64,000 nt of DNA from Myxococcus virescens (GCF_900101905.1 NZ_FNAJ01000015.1:1-64000), one strand, 5' to 3'. Positions 16,575-26,582 are shown, numbered from the stretch's first letter. Notes: a model not told the origin generated them from the letters alone. Numbers and translations: made by a program.

Positions 16575-17072
16575 ATGTCAGACCGCCCCGGTATGAGTGC
16601 TCTTGTGAGCCACTCGACCACGAACAGCTCTTCGACGCGCATCCTCGAGCAGCGCAACCTGCTTGGGGGCATGGACCTGCTACCGGTGCTGGGCGGCAAG
16701 GGCCGCAAGCGCGCTCGGCGCTTCCACGTCGCCTCGGAGCGGCGGGTGGGGTTCGCCGCGGCGCTGGCGCTGGTGGTGGAGCATGGCAAGCAGAAGGCGA
16801 AGGAGACGGGCGTCACGTCCCTGAGCCGCTGCCCGCGCTGCGGCCACATGGGCCCCACGGCGCAGGACTTCGGCTACCGCACCATGCGCGGTGAGCGCCG
16901 GCCCCAGTCCTGGTGCCGCGGCTGCCGTGGCCTGCACCTGGAGCCCACGGAGACGGCGCGGACCAGCAACACCGCCCCGCGCGGCGCGGACGGCTGGCTG
17001 TTCCCGCCCGAGAGCACCACCAGCACCCGCCCGCCCCGTCGTGGCAAAGGGTCGTCGACACAGTCCCGCTGA
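16575..17072 (+). CDS. Zinc-ribbon hypothetical protein (165 aa)
   Basis: A basic protein whose central part carries two CxxC knuckles, RCPRCGHMG and WCRGCRGLH, about 30 residues apart, fitting a zinc ribbon. The N-terminus has a Lys/Arg patch (GGKGRKRARRFHVASERR). The C-terminus is low complexity. It may bind nucleic acid or be structural; I do not recognise the family. An alternative start is the ATG at 16593. It converges with fghA, with a strong hairpin between. Confidence 0.6.
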   Translation: MSDRPGMSALVSHSTTNSSSTRILEQRNLLGGMDLLPVLGGKGRKRARRFHVASERRVGFAAALALVVEHGKQKAKETGVTSLSRCPRCGHMGPTAQDFGYRTMRGERRPQSWCRGCRGLHLEPTETARTSNTAPRGADGWLFPPESTTSTRPPRRGKGSSTQSR

Positions 17073-17080
17073 GGCACGGC

Positions 17081-17108
17081 CAGCCCCGACCATGTCACGT
17101 CGGGGCTG
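17081..17108. terminator. Bidirectional hairpin between zinc-ribbon and fghA genes
   Basis: CAGCCCCGAC and GTCGGGGCTG form a perfect 10-bp stem with an 8-base loop in a 62-base gap between convergent genes. No T-run. Confidence 0.55.
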
Positions 17109-17134
17109 ACCGGAACCCGGGATGACCGTCGCGA

Positions 17135-17986
17135 CTACGAACGCGCCTTCTCGGAACCGACGAGTGCCTTCGCGTGGTGCGCGAAGTGGTCCGCGAGGAA
17201 CGTGGCGATGAAGTAGTAGCTGTGGTCGTACCCCGCGTGCCGCCGCAGCGTGAGCGGGTGGCCCGTGGCCTCGCAGGCGGCGGCCAGCAACTCCGGGCGC
17301 AATTGGGTGGCGAGGAACTCGTCGGCCTCGCCCTGGTCCACCAGGAGCGTCAGACGCTCCTTCGCCGTCTTCACCAACTCGACGGCGTCCCAGGCCGCCC
17401 ACGCGTCACGGTTGTCGCCCAGGTAGGCGGTGAAGGCCTTCTGGCCCCACGGCACCTGTGAGGGGGCGACGATGGGGGAGAAGGCGGACACGCTGCGGTA
17501 GCGGCCCGGGTGGCGCAGGGCGGTGACGAGCGCGCCATGACCGCCCATCGAATGGCCGAAGATGCCTCGCGCGTCCGTGGCCGGGAAGTGCTGCTCCACC
17601 AGCGCGGGGAGCTCCCGGGCCACGTAGTCCTGCATGCGGAAGTGCGGCGCCCAGGGAGCCTGCGTGGCGTCGAGGTAGAAGCCCGCCCCCTGCCCCAAAT
17701 CGTAGGCAGCGTCGTTGGCCACCGCGTCGCCACGAGGACTGGTGTCAGGCGCGACGACGATGAATCCGTGGCGCGCCGCGTGCTCCTGCGCGCCCGCCTT
17801 GGTGATGAAGTTCTGCTCGGTGCAGGTCAGGCCGGAGAGCCAGTACAGCACCGGGCAGCGCTCGCCGCGCAGCGCGGCCTCCGGCAGGTAGATGCCGAAC
17901 CGCGTCTCGCCGCCCAGCGCGGAGGAGGTGTGCTTCCACACCTCCTGCCGGCCGCCAAAACTCGCGTGGTGTTCGATGCGTTCCAT
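17135..17986 (-). CDS. fghA: S-formylglutathione hydrolase
   Basis: A 283-residue alpha/beta hydrolase of the esterase D family. The start at 17986 follows a GGAGG site. The nucleophile elbow is GIFGHSMGGHGAL, the acid is likely in VDQGEADEFL, and the catalytic His is in GYDHSYYFI. Near the N-terminus, the YWLSGLTCTEQNF motif is typical of this enzyme. It hydrolyses S-formylglutathione to formate and glutathione, the last step of formaldehyde detoxification. It lies 95 bases downstream of frmA in the same direction and belongs with frmR-frmA. Confidence 0.93.
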   Translation of the reverse strand: MERIEHHASFGGRQEVWKHTSSALGGETRFGIYLPEAALRGERCPVLYWLSGLTCTEQNFITKAGAQEHAARHGFIVVAPDTSPRGDAVANDAAYDLGQGAGFYLDATQAPWAPHFRMQDYVARELPALVEQHFPATDARGIFGHSMGGHGALVTALRHPGRYRSVSAFSPIVAPSQVPWGQKAFTAYLGDNRDAWAAWDAVELVKTAKERLTLLVDQGEADEFLATQLRPELLAAACEATGHPLTLRRHAGYDHSYYFIATFLADHFAHHAKALVGSEKARS

Positions 17987-18081
17987 GTTCTCAGTCCTCC
18001 CGGAAGGTGCCCTTCGCCTTGGCGCGGTGCGTGGCCGATACGCGCATGTCCTGCGCCTCGGGGAAGGGGTTGGCGGTTGAC

Positions 18082-19510
<1,429 letters not shown>

Positions 19511-19522
19511 GGCGGCGACGAC

Positions 19523-19539
19523 ATACTGGGTGGGAGTAT
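19523..19539. promoter_or_regulatory. Proximal FrmR/RcnR-like operator
   Basis: ATACTGGGTGGGAGTAT is a 17-base inverted repeat (ATACT and AGTAT) around a 7-base G-rich centre. It matches the TACT-G6-N-AGTA form known for RcnR. It lies 13 bases upstream of the frmR start. Confidence 0.75.
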
Positions 19540-19556
19540 CCTGCCGCGGCGGATAT

Positions 19557-19573
19557 ATACCCCCGGGGGGTAT
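19557..19573. promoter_or_regulatory. Distal FrmR/RcnR-like operator
   Basis: ATACCCCCGGGGGGTAT is a near-perfect palindrome (five C against six G) flanked by ATAT. It is 17 bases long, like the proximal site, and 34 bases from it centre to centre. It lies between frmR and the rightward small basic gene. Confidence 0.7.
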
Positions 19574-19716
19574 TCGACAAGGAAGGATTGAAGGCGTCCT
19601 GACAGGGCGCGGCGTCTCTTCCTCCCGGCAGGCGGGGGAGCAATGACCTCCGCCGTCCCATGGAGGGGGATGGAAAAGCCGTGGCGCCGTCCTTACCTCA
19701 CCCGCAGGGAGGCAAC

Positions 19717-20016
19717 ATGGCCGTTCGGACCACAGTGGCAGGCATCAAGAACAGGCGGCGGGTCGACGCGCACGGAGCCCAGCCGAGCGTACAGGCCAGC
19801 AAGGGGCGCAAGACGATGCCCCACGATGACGCGGCCGCGCTGCGGCGGCAGAAGACGCTGGAGCGCGTGACGCTGGGCCCCGCCGCCGAGGCACATGAGC
19901 CCAAGAGTCATCGGCGACGCGCAACCACCCTCAAGGGCCGCAAGAAGGCCCCCAGCGAGATGAACGTGAAGCACCTCGGCGGGCCGAAGAAGCGCCTGCC
20001 CCTTCACGGCGGCTAG
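19717..20016 (+). CDS. Small basic hypothetical protein (99 aa)
   Basis: The ATG at 19717 follows GGGAGGCAAC. The product is rich in Arg/Lys/His ([37 protein letters not shown]), with no hydrophobic core, so it is likely disordered and nucleic-acid binding. It resembles the small basic protein at 20893 in composition and short size. I do not recognise a family. Divergent from frmR across the operator region. Confidence 0.6.
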   Translation: MAVRTTVAGIKNRRRVDAHGAQPSVQASKGRKTMPHDDAAALRRQKTLERVTLGPAAEAHEPKSHRRRATTLKGRKKAPSEMNVKHLGGPKKRLPLHGG

Positions 20017-20069
20017 CATGTACACGTCGTGACGCGGCCCGCGACCTCCGGGCGGGGGCCGTGCCCGTC

Positions 20070-20729
20070 TCAAGGGCCCGGTGGCCACAGCGCGCTGGCG
20101 CCAGGGTCCTCCGCCACGTAGACGGCCCACACGCGCTCTCCCGGGCGCCGAAGCAGGTCCGACGCGTGCGGTGAAGGCATGCGCCCTTCGACGCGCTGGC
20201 CATGCACCGTGAAGACGTAATCGAGCTGCACCAGGCGTCCGGCATGCAGCGTGGGCGCCACCTGACGCTCCACCCGCGTGATTTCCGCCGCGGCCGGCAA
20301 GCCCCAGACCCATGCCTTCAACTGGCGCTGCTGCTCGCGCCGCAGCGCCACCGGCCAGCTCGTGCGCCGGAACAACAGCCCCATCCCGATGAAGATGGCG
20401 GACTGCAGGAGCAGGGGCCGCAGGAAGAACAGTCCCACCGGGAGCAGCATCACCCCCGCCCACAAGGCCAGCGTTCCCACGACGTAGTGCTTGTGCAGCT
20501 TGGGCCGCGAGACGGCCGCGCGCTGTGCCCGCGTCAACCGGCGCGGTGGCAACGGAGGCGGCGGACCTCGCGCTGCGTTCAAGGCCGCCTCCAGGCTCGC
20601 GCCGCACTTCATGCAGCGTGCCTCGGCGCCCACCGTGACGGCATGCCCGCAGCCAGGACAGACGATGCGGAACTCACCCGGCTCCGGCGAGAGGTACGGC
20701 GCGTCCAAGGAGATTCGAGCGCGGCGCAT
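20070..20729 (-). CDS. Zinc-ribbon membrane protein (hypothetical)
   Basis: A 219-residue protein starting at 20729. The N-terminal zinc ribbon is FRIVCPGCGHAV and ARCMKCGASLE (two CxxC pairs). Two hydrophobic segments follow (YVVGTLALWAGVMLLPVGLF and LLLQSAIFIGMGLLF). The C-terminal domain (residues about 130-219) is predicted beta-rich (AEITRVERQVAPTLHAGR, VQLDYVFTVHGQ), resembling DUF3592-like modules. The architecture fits a membrane protein with a cytosolic zinc knuckle; its job is unknown. Confidence 0.65.
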   Translation of the reverse strand: MRRARISLDAPYLSPEPGEFRIVCPGCGHAVTVGAEARCMKCGASLEAALNAARGPPPPLPPRRLTRAQRAAVSRPKLHKHYVVGTLALWAGVMLLPVGLFFLRPLLLQSAIFIGMGLLFRRTSWPVALRREQQRQLKAWVWGLPAAAEITRVERQVAPTLHAGRLVQLDYVFTVHGQRVEGRMPSPHASDLLRRPGERVWAVYVAEDPGASALWPPGP

Positions 20730-20892
20730 GGCCCCACCATCGGAGCACCTCCCCCCGCGCCGCCGCAACCCGTCCCGGAATGCCATGACGGACGTTCCAC
20801 GACACCACCAGACCTGGGCACCGGGGCCCGGCTGCTCTACTGCTCCCTGGCATCTCCCACTCGGCATTCCTACCTGTGTCGCTGGAGGTCGC

Positions 20893-21294
20893 ATGCCAGA
20901 GAAGAGTCAGACGGAGCGCGTGAAGCGCGCGAAGCGGCAGGGAACGACGTTGGAGCTCAAGCCCACCGACGTGCAGCTCGCCAGCGCGGACAGCACGCAC
21001 CATGCGAAGAAGAGCGGCCGGCGGGCCCTGGGGAAACGGACCTTCGCGGACCGCAGCGTCAGTCCCCGCCACGCGCCAGGAAGGGGCCTCACGGCGAAGA
21101 GCCGCAAGCTGCCCGAACCGGAGCCAGGCCAGAGCAGCACCTCGCGGCGCAAGACACTGCCGTCCGCGGCCGCCGTGGCCTACCGCAAGGAGGGCCGCCC
21201 CAAGAAGACGACAGGCCGCGGCGATACGACTCCGCTGAAGGCGGGCAAGGTCTACAAGCGCGCGGGTGCCCGGAAGACGAGCATCCGCGCCTGA
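20893..21294 (+). CDS. Small basic hypothetical protein (133 aa)
   Basis: The ATG at 20893 has GGAGG six to nine bases upstream. The product starts MPEKSQTERVKRAKRQGTTL and is Lys/Arg-rich to the end, without hydrophobic stretches. It may bind DNA or RNA, by composition only. The N-terminus is reminiscent of DUF6496-like small proteins, but the body does not clearly match. Confidence 0.55.
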   Translation: MPEKSQTERVKRAKRQGTTLELKPTDVQLASADSTHHAKKSGRRALGKRTFADRSVSPRHAPGRGLTAKSRKLPEPEPGQSSTSRRKTLPSAAAVAYRKEGRPKKTTGRGDTTPLKAGKVYKRAGARKTSIRA

Positions 21295-21522
21295 GGCCCT
21301 CCCAGCCTGGAGCCATGCGCGATGAGTCATGACTCCAGGCCGAGGAAGGCGACGACGCGGCCAGCCCCCACCGCATCGCCTACGCGGCCCGCTCGCTCGC
21401 AGACTTCCACGCGGAGCTCGTGCAGCTCGCCAGCGAGAAAAAACCCGCCCGTTCACGAGCCCGCAGCCGGACCTCCGCGCGAGCGGCATCACCCACCCGC
21501 GGCGTCCGTTCCCCCCTCGCGC
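21295..21522 (+). pseudogene. Gene-like remnant with an in-frame stop
   Basis: Reading from ATG 21315, the frame gives MRDES, then TGA at 21330, then continues open in the same frame as LQAEEGDDAASPHRIAYAAR and SLADFHAELVQLASEKKPAR. The second part has normal coding bias and a helical look. It may be a small gene broken by a nonsense change, or chance. The rest of this 228-base gap shows nothing. Confidence 0.25.
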
Positions 21523-22074
21523 TCATTCCTCGGGGGCGACGCCGTTCACCTCCTCGGCCAGCCTGCGAACCTCGTCGTGCAGCTCGCGCAACTGTCCCAG
21601 GCTGCGCTGAAGAAGCACGTCGATCTGCTGGCCCCGCTGCACGTCGCCTTGTGCCACGGCGTCCTCACGCTCGCGCGCCAGCCGCACCACGTCTCGCTCC
21701 ACCAGCGCCGCCAGCCGCGCCATCTTCTCCAGCTCCCACTGGACTGTTTGTGGCAGCTCGGGCTCGATGTCGTCGTTGTCCTCTGGCGGAGGAAAGGACA
21801 CCTCTGGCTCGGGCATCACGGGCTCGGGCGCCATCCGGGCCACCGTGACCTGGGGCGCCTCTTCCCGAGGCACGGGGGCGGGCGGCGCCACCTCGTGGGC
21901 CTTCACCGGCACCACACGGGGGAGCGGCGCGGGAGGCGCAGGAGGAGGCACGGCCATGGCGAGCAGCGCGGCGGGCAGCGGCTCTGGCTCGGGCTGGGGC
22001 CAGAACTCCACGGCGCCCAGAGCCACGGCGAGCACGCCCGCCCCGGTCAGAATCAAGCGGTAACGAATCCGCAT
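21523..22074 (-). CDS. Proline-rich membrane-anchored coiled-coil protein
   Basis: A 183-residue protein starting at 22074 after GGGAGGGGG. It has one N-terminal membrane segment (LILTGAGVLAVALGAVEF), a long Pro/Ala/Glu linker (residues about 28-105), and a C-terminal coiled coil (ELEKMARLAALVERDVVRLA, QIDVLLQRSLGQLRELHDEV). The layout suits a periplasm-spanning spacer. It is the last gene of a three-gene leftward operon (298 aa, 125 aa, 183 aa). Confidence 0.65.
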   Translation of the reverse strand: MRIRYRLILTGAGVLAVALGAVEFWPQPEPEPLPAALLAMAVPPPAPPAPLPRVVPVKAHEVAPPAPVPREEAPQVTVARMAPEPVMPEPEVSFPPPEDNDDIEPELPQTVQWELEKMARLAALVERDVVRLAREREDAVAQGDVQRGQQIDVLLQRSLGQLRELHDEVRRLAEEVNGVAPEE

Positions 22075-22096
22075 GGCCCCCTCCCCGCCCCGGCGC

Positions 22097-22474
22097 TCAG
22101 AAGCGCACCCGCCAGTCACCGTCCTGGCGCTCCACCCGTAGCAACCACGGTGCCGGACGCTCGCGTCCACCATGCGCCACCCGGGCCCGCACGAGGACGG
22201 CCTCGGCGTCGCGCCCGTCCACCGTCGATTCGACAATCCCCACCAGCGTGAGGCCATGCCCCCGCAGCTCCCGCACCGTCTCCACACACGGTCGCGCGCT
22301 TCCTCCCGTGGCCAGCAGCGGTGCCAGGACCTCGCAGTCACCCTCGGGCAGCGCCGAGAAGAAGTGGCGCACCACCGCCTCCGCGGCCCGCGTCTTCGAC
22401 GCGTCGGAGGAACACCCGAGCGCGGCCAGCATCAGCCACCCCCTCCACCTCACTGGCGCGGACCGTCGTGACAT
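22097..22474 (-). CDS. Small lipoprotein with NTF2-like fold (hypothetical)
   Basis: A 125-residue lipoprotein with lipobox LAALGC. The mature part (AAEAVVRHFFSALPEGDCEV, then WLLRVERQDGDWRVRF at the end) has the shape of small NTF2/DUF4878-like lipoproteins: an initial helix, a central beta sheet, and a closing strand with Trp-Arg-Val. No function is known. It begins 3 bases after the stop of the 298-residue gene and is almost certainly in the same operon. Confidence 0.65.
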   Translation of the reverse strand: MSRRSAPVRWRGWLMLAALGCSSDASKTRAAEAVVRHFFSALPEGDCEVLAPLLATGGSARPCVETVRELRGHGLTLVGIVESTVDGRDAEAVLVRARVAHGGRERPAPWLLRVERQDGDWRVRF

Positions 22475-22477
22475 GGC

Positions 22478-23374
22478 TCAGTAGCAGTTGGGGGCGAACA
22501 GCTCGTCATCCACGGCGGCGGTGAACTGGTCATTGCACCAGCCGCTCACCAGGATGTGGCCATTGCGCACGCAGCTGTCGTGGTTGGTGGCGTCCACCGT
22601 GTACTGGGTGTCCCCGCCGCACGTGCTGCCGCAGCGCCCGAAGCAGTTGCCCACCACCTTCGGCCGGTGCCAGTGGTTGGGCGAACCGCAGTGCCAGGTA
22701 TCGCCGGCCAGAAAGAACTCGTCCCCGCTGCAGGAGTAGTGGTCACCGAGCTGGGCCAGCTGCTGGTTGCCGGGCCAGTCGAAGCCGCCCCGGTCGCAGT
22801 CGTGCGTCGCGTGGGCGTACCAGTTGTAGCGCCCCTCGCAGCTGCCCGAGTTGCGCCCGTTGCACTGCGCATAGCTGCACAACATCGTGTAGCCACGCCC
22901 CTTCTCGCCCATCACCGCGCGCCGCAGCCCCACGGTGTCCGGGTACTGGGACCACATGCTCACCGCGCGGCGCAGGTACATCGCCGCGGGGGCCGCCGCG
23001 TCTCCGAAGGGAAGCGCCTCATCGAGCTCGCGATAGAGGGCGGTGAGCAGCGCGCGGTCCGCGGCGCGCATCTGCGCGTCCATGGCATTCGCCTCCGCGA
23101 AACCATCCAGCGTGGAGACGCCGAGGGCCGGCTCCATCAACCCGGTGAGCGTCAACCCGCGCAGCCGGACCTCCAGCCGGTACACCCCTGGCTCCACCTC
23201 GCGAGAGGAGAACGTCACCGCCTCGTCCTCATGGACGAAGGTGCCCCGGGCCTCTCCTGGCGTGGCGGAGAGCGACAGTCCCGCCTGCCGTGAGCGGAGC
23301 TCGTCGCCCGTCTTCGCGGCGCCACCACACGCACACGCCGCCAGCACCACGCTCCACCACAGCTTCGTGCGCAT
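22478..23374 (-). CDS. Secreted cysteine-rich protein, possibly phospholipase A2-like
   Basis: A 298-residue secreted protein with a lipoprotein-like leader (VVLAACACGG). The first 150 residues have no recognisable family. The C-terminal 140 contain at least twelve cysteines and a segment, CFGRCGSTCGG, then YTVDATNHDSCVRNG and SGWCNDQFTAAVDDE, that recalls the Cys-x-x-His-Asp-x-Cys active-site helix of secreted phospholipases A2, with a Cys-rich loop before it. If so, it would cleave lipids, consistent with a predator, but the helix match is short. First gene of a three-gene operon. Confidence 0.55.
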   Translation of the reverse strand: MRTKLWWSVVLAACACGGAAKTGDELRSRQAGLSLSATPGEARGTFVHEDEAVTFSSREVEPGVYRLEVRLRGLTLTGLMEPALGVSTLDGFAEANAMDAQMRAADRALLTALYRELDEALPFGDAAAPAAMYLRRAVSMWSQYPDTVGLRRAVMGEKGRGYTMLCSYAQCNGRNSGSCEGRYNWYAHATHDCDRGGFDWPGNQQLAQLGDHYSCSGDEFFLAGDTWHCGSPNHWHRPKVVGNCFGRCGSTCGGDTQYTVDATNHDSCVRNGHILVSGWCNDQFTAAVDDELFAPNCY

Positions 23375-23494
23375 CCTCGGATTCCTCCGGCCACGCGCAG
23401 GCCCGAGTCCTCCGTCCCGCTCACGTCAGGGGAGCACGGCCCAGCGACGGAGAATGCTCGCACCGGACGAATTCGTGAATAGAGCCCGGCGGTC

Positions 23495-24316
23495 TCAGGC
23501 GTCTGTCCGCGCGAAGACAGGCAGCGGGCCGGCGGCGCGCGTCAGGCCGAAGTCTCCTTCGGGCAGGGACTCATGGCCGCCAATCACCAGCAGCCCGCCA
23601 GGGACCAGCCGCGACACCAGCCGTGACAGGACCTCGCGTTGAAGCGGCGGCGCGAAGTAGGTGAAGGCGACGTTGCGGCACAGCACCAGGTGGAAGGGCC
23701 CGTCGGGCATCTGGGAGCGCAAGTCCTGCTGGAGGAAGTCCACCGCCCGCCGGTACTCCGGCGCAAGGCACGGTTCGTCACCGGGCCCCGGAAAGGCCCG
23801 CTCCGCCCAGTCACGCGGCAGCTCACGCAAGGCCCCGCGCGGATAGCAGCCCCGCGCCGCCCGCGCGAGCAGCCCCGCGTCCGCATCGGTGGCCACCAAC
23901 GCCAGGCGCGCTCCCGGGAATCGAGGCTCGAGCCCCAGTTGGAAGAGCACCGACAGCGTGTAGGGCTCCTCGCCGGAAGCACAGCCCGCGCTCCACGCCC
24001 GCAACGTGGCCTCGCCCCGGGAGCGAAGGGACTCCAGCCGGGCGGGGAGCAAGTCCTGGCGCAGCACCTCGAAGACGCGCGCGTCCCGGTAGAAGCGGGA
24101 GATGGTGACGCGGCACAGCGCGTCGAGCACGTCCCACTCCGAGGGCTCCGCCTCCAGCCGGGCGCGGTAGGCCCCCGCGTCTGGCAGGCCCAGCGCCTTC
24201 AGCCTGCGGGCGATGCGCTTGCACACCTGCCCCCGGACGCGCCGGAAGCCCTCCCAACGAAGGCGCAGGCGGGGCGCGGCCCACTGCAACAGCTCCACGC
24301 ATTCACGGTCCGTCAT
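23495..24316 (-). CDS. CheR-type protein-glutamate methyltransferase
   Basis: A 273-residue protein from the ATG at 24316 (GGAGGAGG upstream). The N-terminal helical CheR domain covers residues about 1-85. The SAM-binding motif is RAWSAGCASGEEPYTLSVL. Other family marks are VTISRFYRDARVFEVL and HLVLCRNVAFTYF. Such enzymes methylate chemoreceptors. No chemotaxis cluster adjoins, so the partner receptor is elsewhere, or the protein is one of the orphan CheRs common in myxobacteria. Confidence 0.88.
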   Translation of the reverse strand: MTDRECVELLQWAAPRLRLRWEGFRRVRGQVCKRIARRLKALGLPDAGAYRARLEAEPSEWDVLDALCRVTISRFYRDARVFEVLRQDLLPARLESLRSRGEATLRAWSAGCASGEEPYTLSVLFQLGLEPRFPGARLALVATDADAGLLARAARGCYPRGALRELPRDWAERAFPGPGDEPCLAPEYRRAVDFLQQDLRSQMPDGPFHLVLCRNVAFTYFAPPLQREVLSRLVSRLVPGGLLVIGGHESLPEGDFGLTRAAGPLPVFARTDA

Positions 24317-24449
24317 CGGGTCGGCCTCCTCCTGGATGTCGGCACGGCCGCCGCGTCCGGGCAAGAGAAGGCCGCTTGCACCGGGCGGAGGCAGGCGGGA
24401 TGTGGCATGACGCTCCGGCATTGTCCCTGGACCCCGGAGGAACCCACCC

Positions 24450-26507
24450 TTGAAGAGACTGAGCGCCCTCACCCTCTCCGCGGCACTGGCGTCGGCCGGC
24501 TGCACGCACACCCCCGCCGCGGCCCCCGAGCCCACCGCGCAGCAGGCCCCGGCCCCCGCCGCGCCCAAGCCCGTGCCGCCTCCCGAAGGCGCCAGCGTCC
24601 TCTCCGGCTCCCTGGCCGACTTCACCGCCGCGTGTGACGCGGACCTCGAGCGCACCCGCGCGCAGGTGTCCGCCATCAAGGCGCTGGACGCGCGCAAGGA
24701 CGGCCAGGCCGTGCTCGCCGCCTATGACGAGGCCCTGGGCTCGCTGCTCGCCGCGGCCAACCGCTCCAGCCTCGCGCGCGAGGTGCATCCGGAGGCGGCC
24801 TTCCGCGACGCCGCGCGCGAGTGCGAGCAGCGCGTGGACTCCGCCAACGTGGCGCTGTCCCAGGACCGAGGCGTCTATGACGCGCTGGCCGCGGTGGACC
24901 TGTCCAGCGCGGACGCAGCGACCCGGTACTGGATGGACCGCGCGCTGCTCGACTTCCGCCGCGCCGGCGTGGACCGCGACGACGCCACCCGCGCCAAGGT
25001 GAAGTCGCTCAACGAGGCGCTGCTCAAGCTGGGGCAGCAGTTCAGCAAGAACATCGCCGAGGACGTCCGCAAGGTGACCTTCAAGCCCGCCGAGCTGGAC
25101 GGCCTGCCGGAGGACTACCGCAAGGCGCACCCGCCGGGCGCGGACGGGCTGGTGGTCATCACCACCAACTACCCGGACTACTTCCCCTTCATGACGTACG
25201 CGAAGAACGCGAAGGCGCGCGAGAAGCTGTGGCGCACCTACCGCCAGCGCGCGTACCCGGCCAACCAGGACGTGCTGGCGCAGCTCATCGCCAAGCGCCA
25301 CGAGCTGGCCACGCTGCTGGGCTACGCGAGCTGGGCCGCGTACACCACCGAGACGAAGATGACGCGCACGCAGCAGGCGGCCGCGGACTTCATCGACCGG
25401 CTGGGCGTGGCCACCGAGGCCCGCGCGAAGCAGGAGTACGCGCAGCTCCTGGCGCGCAAGCAGAAGGACGTCAAGGGAGCCAAGGTGCTGGAGCCCTGGG
25501 ACCAGGACTTCTACGAGGACCGGCTGCGCGCGGAGCGCTTCAGCTTCGACTCGCAGGCGGTCCGGCCCTACTTCGAGTACGGCCGGGTGAAGGCGGGGGT
25601 GATGGACATCACCTCGCGCATCTGGGGCATCACCTACAAGCCGGTGAAGGACGCCCGGGTGTGGCAGCAGGAGGTGGAGACCTACGACGTGTTCGACGGC
25701 GACACGCTGCTGGGCCGCATCTACCTGGACATGCACCCGCGTGACGACAAGTACAAGCACGCGGCGCAGTTCGACCTCGTCGCGGGTCAGGCGGGCAAGC
25801 GCTACCCGGAGGCCTCGCTGGTGTGCAACTTCGCGCGCCCCGGCGAACTGATGACGCACGACGAGGTGGAGACCTTCTTCCACGAGTTCGGCCACCTGCT
25901 GCACGCCATCTTCGGCGGGCACCTGAAGTGGGCGGGCATCGCGGGCACCCGCGTGGAGTGGGACTTCGTGGAGACGCCGTCCATGCTGCTCCAGCAGTGG
26001 GCGGGCAACCCGGAGGTGCTGAAGGAGTTCGCGAAGCACCACGAGACGAACCAGCCCATCCCTTCAGAGATGGTGGAGAAGCTCCGCGCGTCGAAGGAGT
26101 TCGGCCAGGGCCTGTGGGCGCGGCGGCAGCTGTTCCTGTCCGCGGTGAGCCTGGACTATTACTCCCGCGAGCCGGGCTTCGACACGACCGAGGCCCTGGT
26201 TGCCCTGCAGACCCGGCTCAGCCCCTTCAAGCATGAGCACCGTGACGGCACGCACTTCGAGGTGGCCTTCGGGCACCTGGATGGCTACTCGGCGGCGTAC
26301 TACACGTATCTCTGGTCCTCCGTCATCGCGAAGGACCTGGAGACCGAGTTCCAGAAGAAGGGCTTCCTCGACCGGGAGACGGCGATGAAGTACCGCCGCA
26401 CCGTGCTGGAGCCCGGCGGCTCCAAGCCCGCCGCCGAGTTGGTGAAGGACTTCCTCGGGCGCGAGTACGGCTTCGACGCGTACCGCGCGTACCTCGACGC
26501 GAAGTAA
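24450..26507 (+). CDS. M3 family zinc metallopeptidase, lipoprotein
   Basis: A 685-residue oligopeptidase with a lipoprotein signal (ALASAGC) and a Pro/Ala linker. The zinc-binding site is TFFHEFGHLLHAIFGG, HExxH with the third ligand Glu about 25 residues on. The family region around YYSREPG and FGHLDGYSAAYYTYLWS is present. M3A enzymes such as thimet oligopeptidase and Dcp cleave short peptides; this one would act in the periplasm or on the cell surface. Divergent from the cheR-like gene. Two hairpins follow its stop. Confidence 0.92.
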   Translation: MKRLSALTLSAALASAGCTHTPAAAPEPTAQQAPAPAAPKPVPPPEGASVLSGSLADFTAACDADLERTRAQVSAIKALDARKDGQAVLAAYDEALGSLLAAANRSSLAREVHPEAAFRDAARECEQRVDSANVALSQDRGVYDALAAVDLSSADAATRYWMDRALLDFRRAGVDRDDATRAKVKSLNEALLKLGQQFSKNIAEDVRKVTFKPAELDGLPEDYRKAHPPGADGLVVITTNYPDYFPFMTYAKNAKAREKLWRTYRQRAYPANQDVLAQLIAKRHELATLLGYASWAAYTTETKMTRTQQAAADFIDRLGVATEARAKQEYAQLLARKQKDVKGAKVLEPWDQDFYEDRLRAERFSFDSQAVRPYFEYGRVKAGVMDITSRIWGITYKPVKDARVWQQEVETYDVFDGDTLLGRIYLDMHPRDDKYKHAAQFDLVAGQAGKRYPEASLVCNFARPGELMTHDEVETFFHEFGHLLHAIFGGHLKWAGIAGTRVEWDFVETPSMLLQQWAGNPEVLKEFAKHHETNQPIPSEMVEKLRASKEFGQGLWARRQLFLSAVSLDYYSREPGFDTTEALVALQTRLSPFKHEHRDGTHFEVAFGHLDGYSAAYYTYLWSSVIAKDLETEFQKKGFLDRETAMKYRRTVLEPGGSKPAAELVKDFLGREYGFDAYRAYLDAK

Positions 26508-26526
26508 GGAGCCCGCGGCACCCACG

Positions 26527-26559
26527 CGAACGCAGCTTGCACGCCGCAGGCTGCGTTCG
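26527..26559 (+). terminator. Strong hairpin after the M3 peptidase gene
   Basis: CGAACGCAGC (26527-26536) pairs with GCTGCGTTCG (26550-26559), and the pairing continues inward through TTGC/GCAG for 14 pairs, leaving a 5-base loop. It begins 19 bases past the stop. No U-run. Confidence 0.6.
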
Positions 26560-26565
26560 TCCGCG

Positions 26566-26582
26566 GTTCCCTCGCCGGGAAC
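26566..26582 (+). terminator. Second hairpin in tandem
   Basis: GTTCCC and GGGAAC form a 6-bp stem with a 5-base loop, 6 bases after the preceding hairpin. The remaining stretch to the next gene (26583-26765) shows no feature other than a likely promoter. Confidence 0.35.

Noticed and set aside
24303-26042. 579-codon minus-strand frame opposite the M3 peptidase
   Set aside because: Low-complexity Arg/Gly/Val composition typical of a shadow; the plus strand encodes a complete HExxH peptidase.
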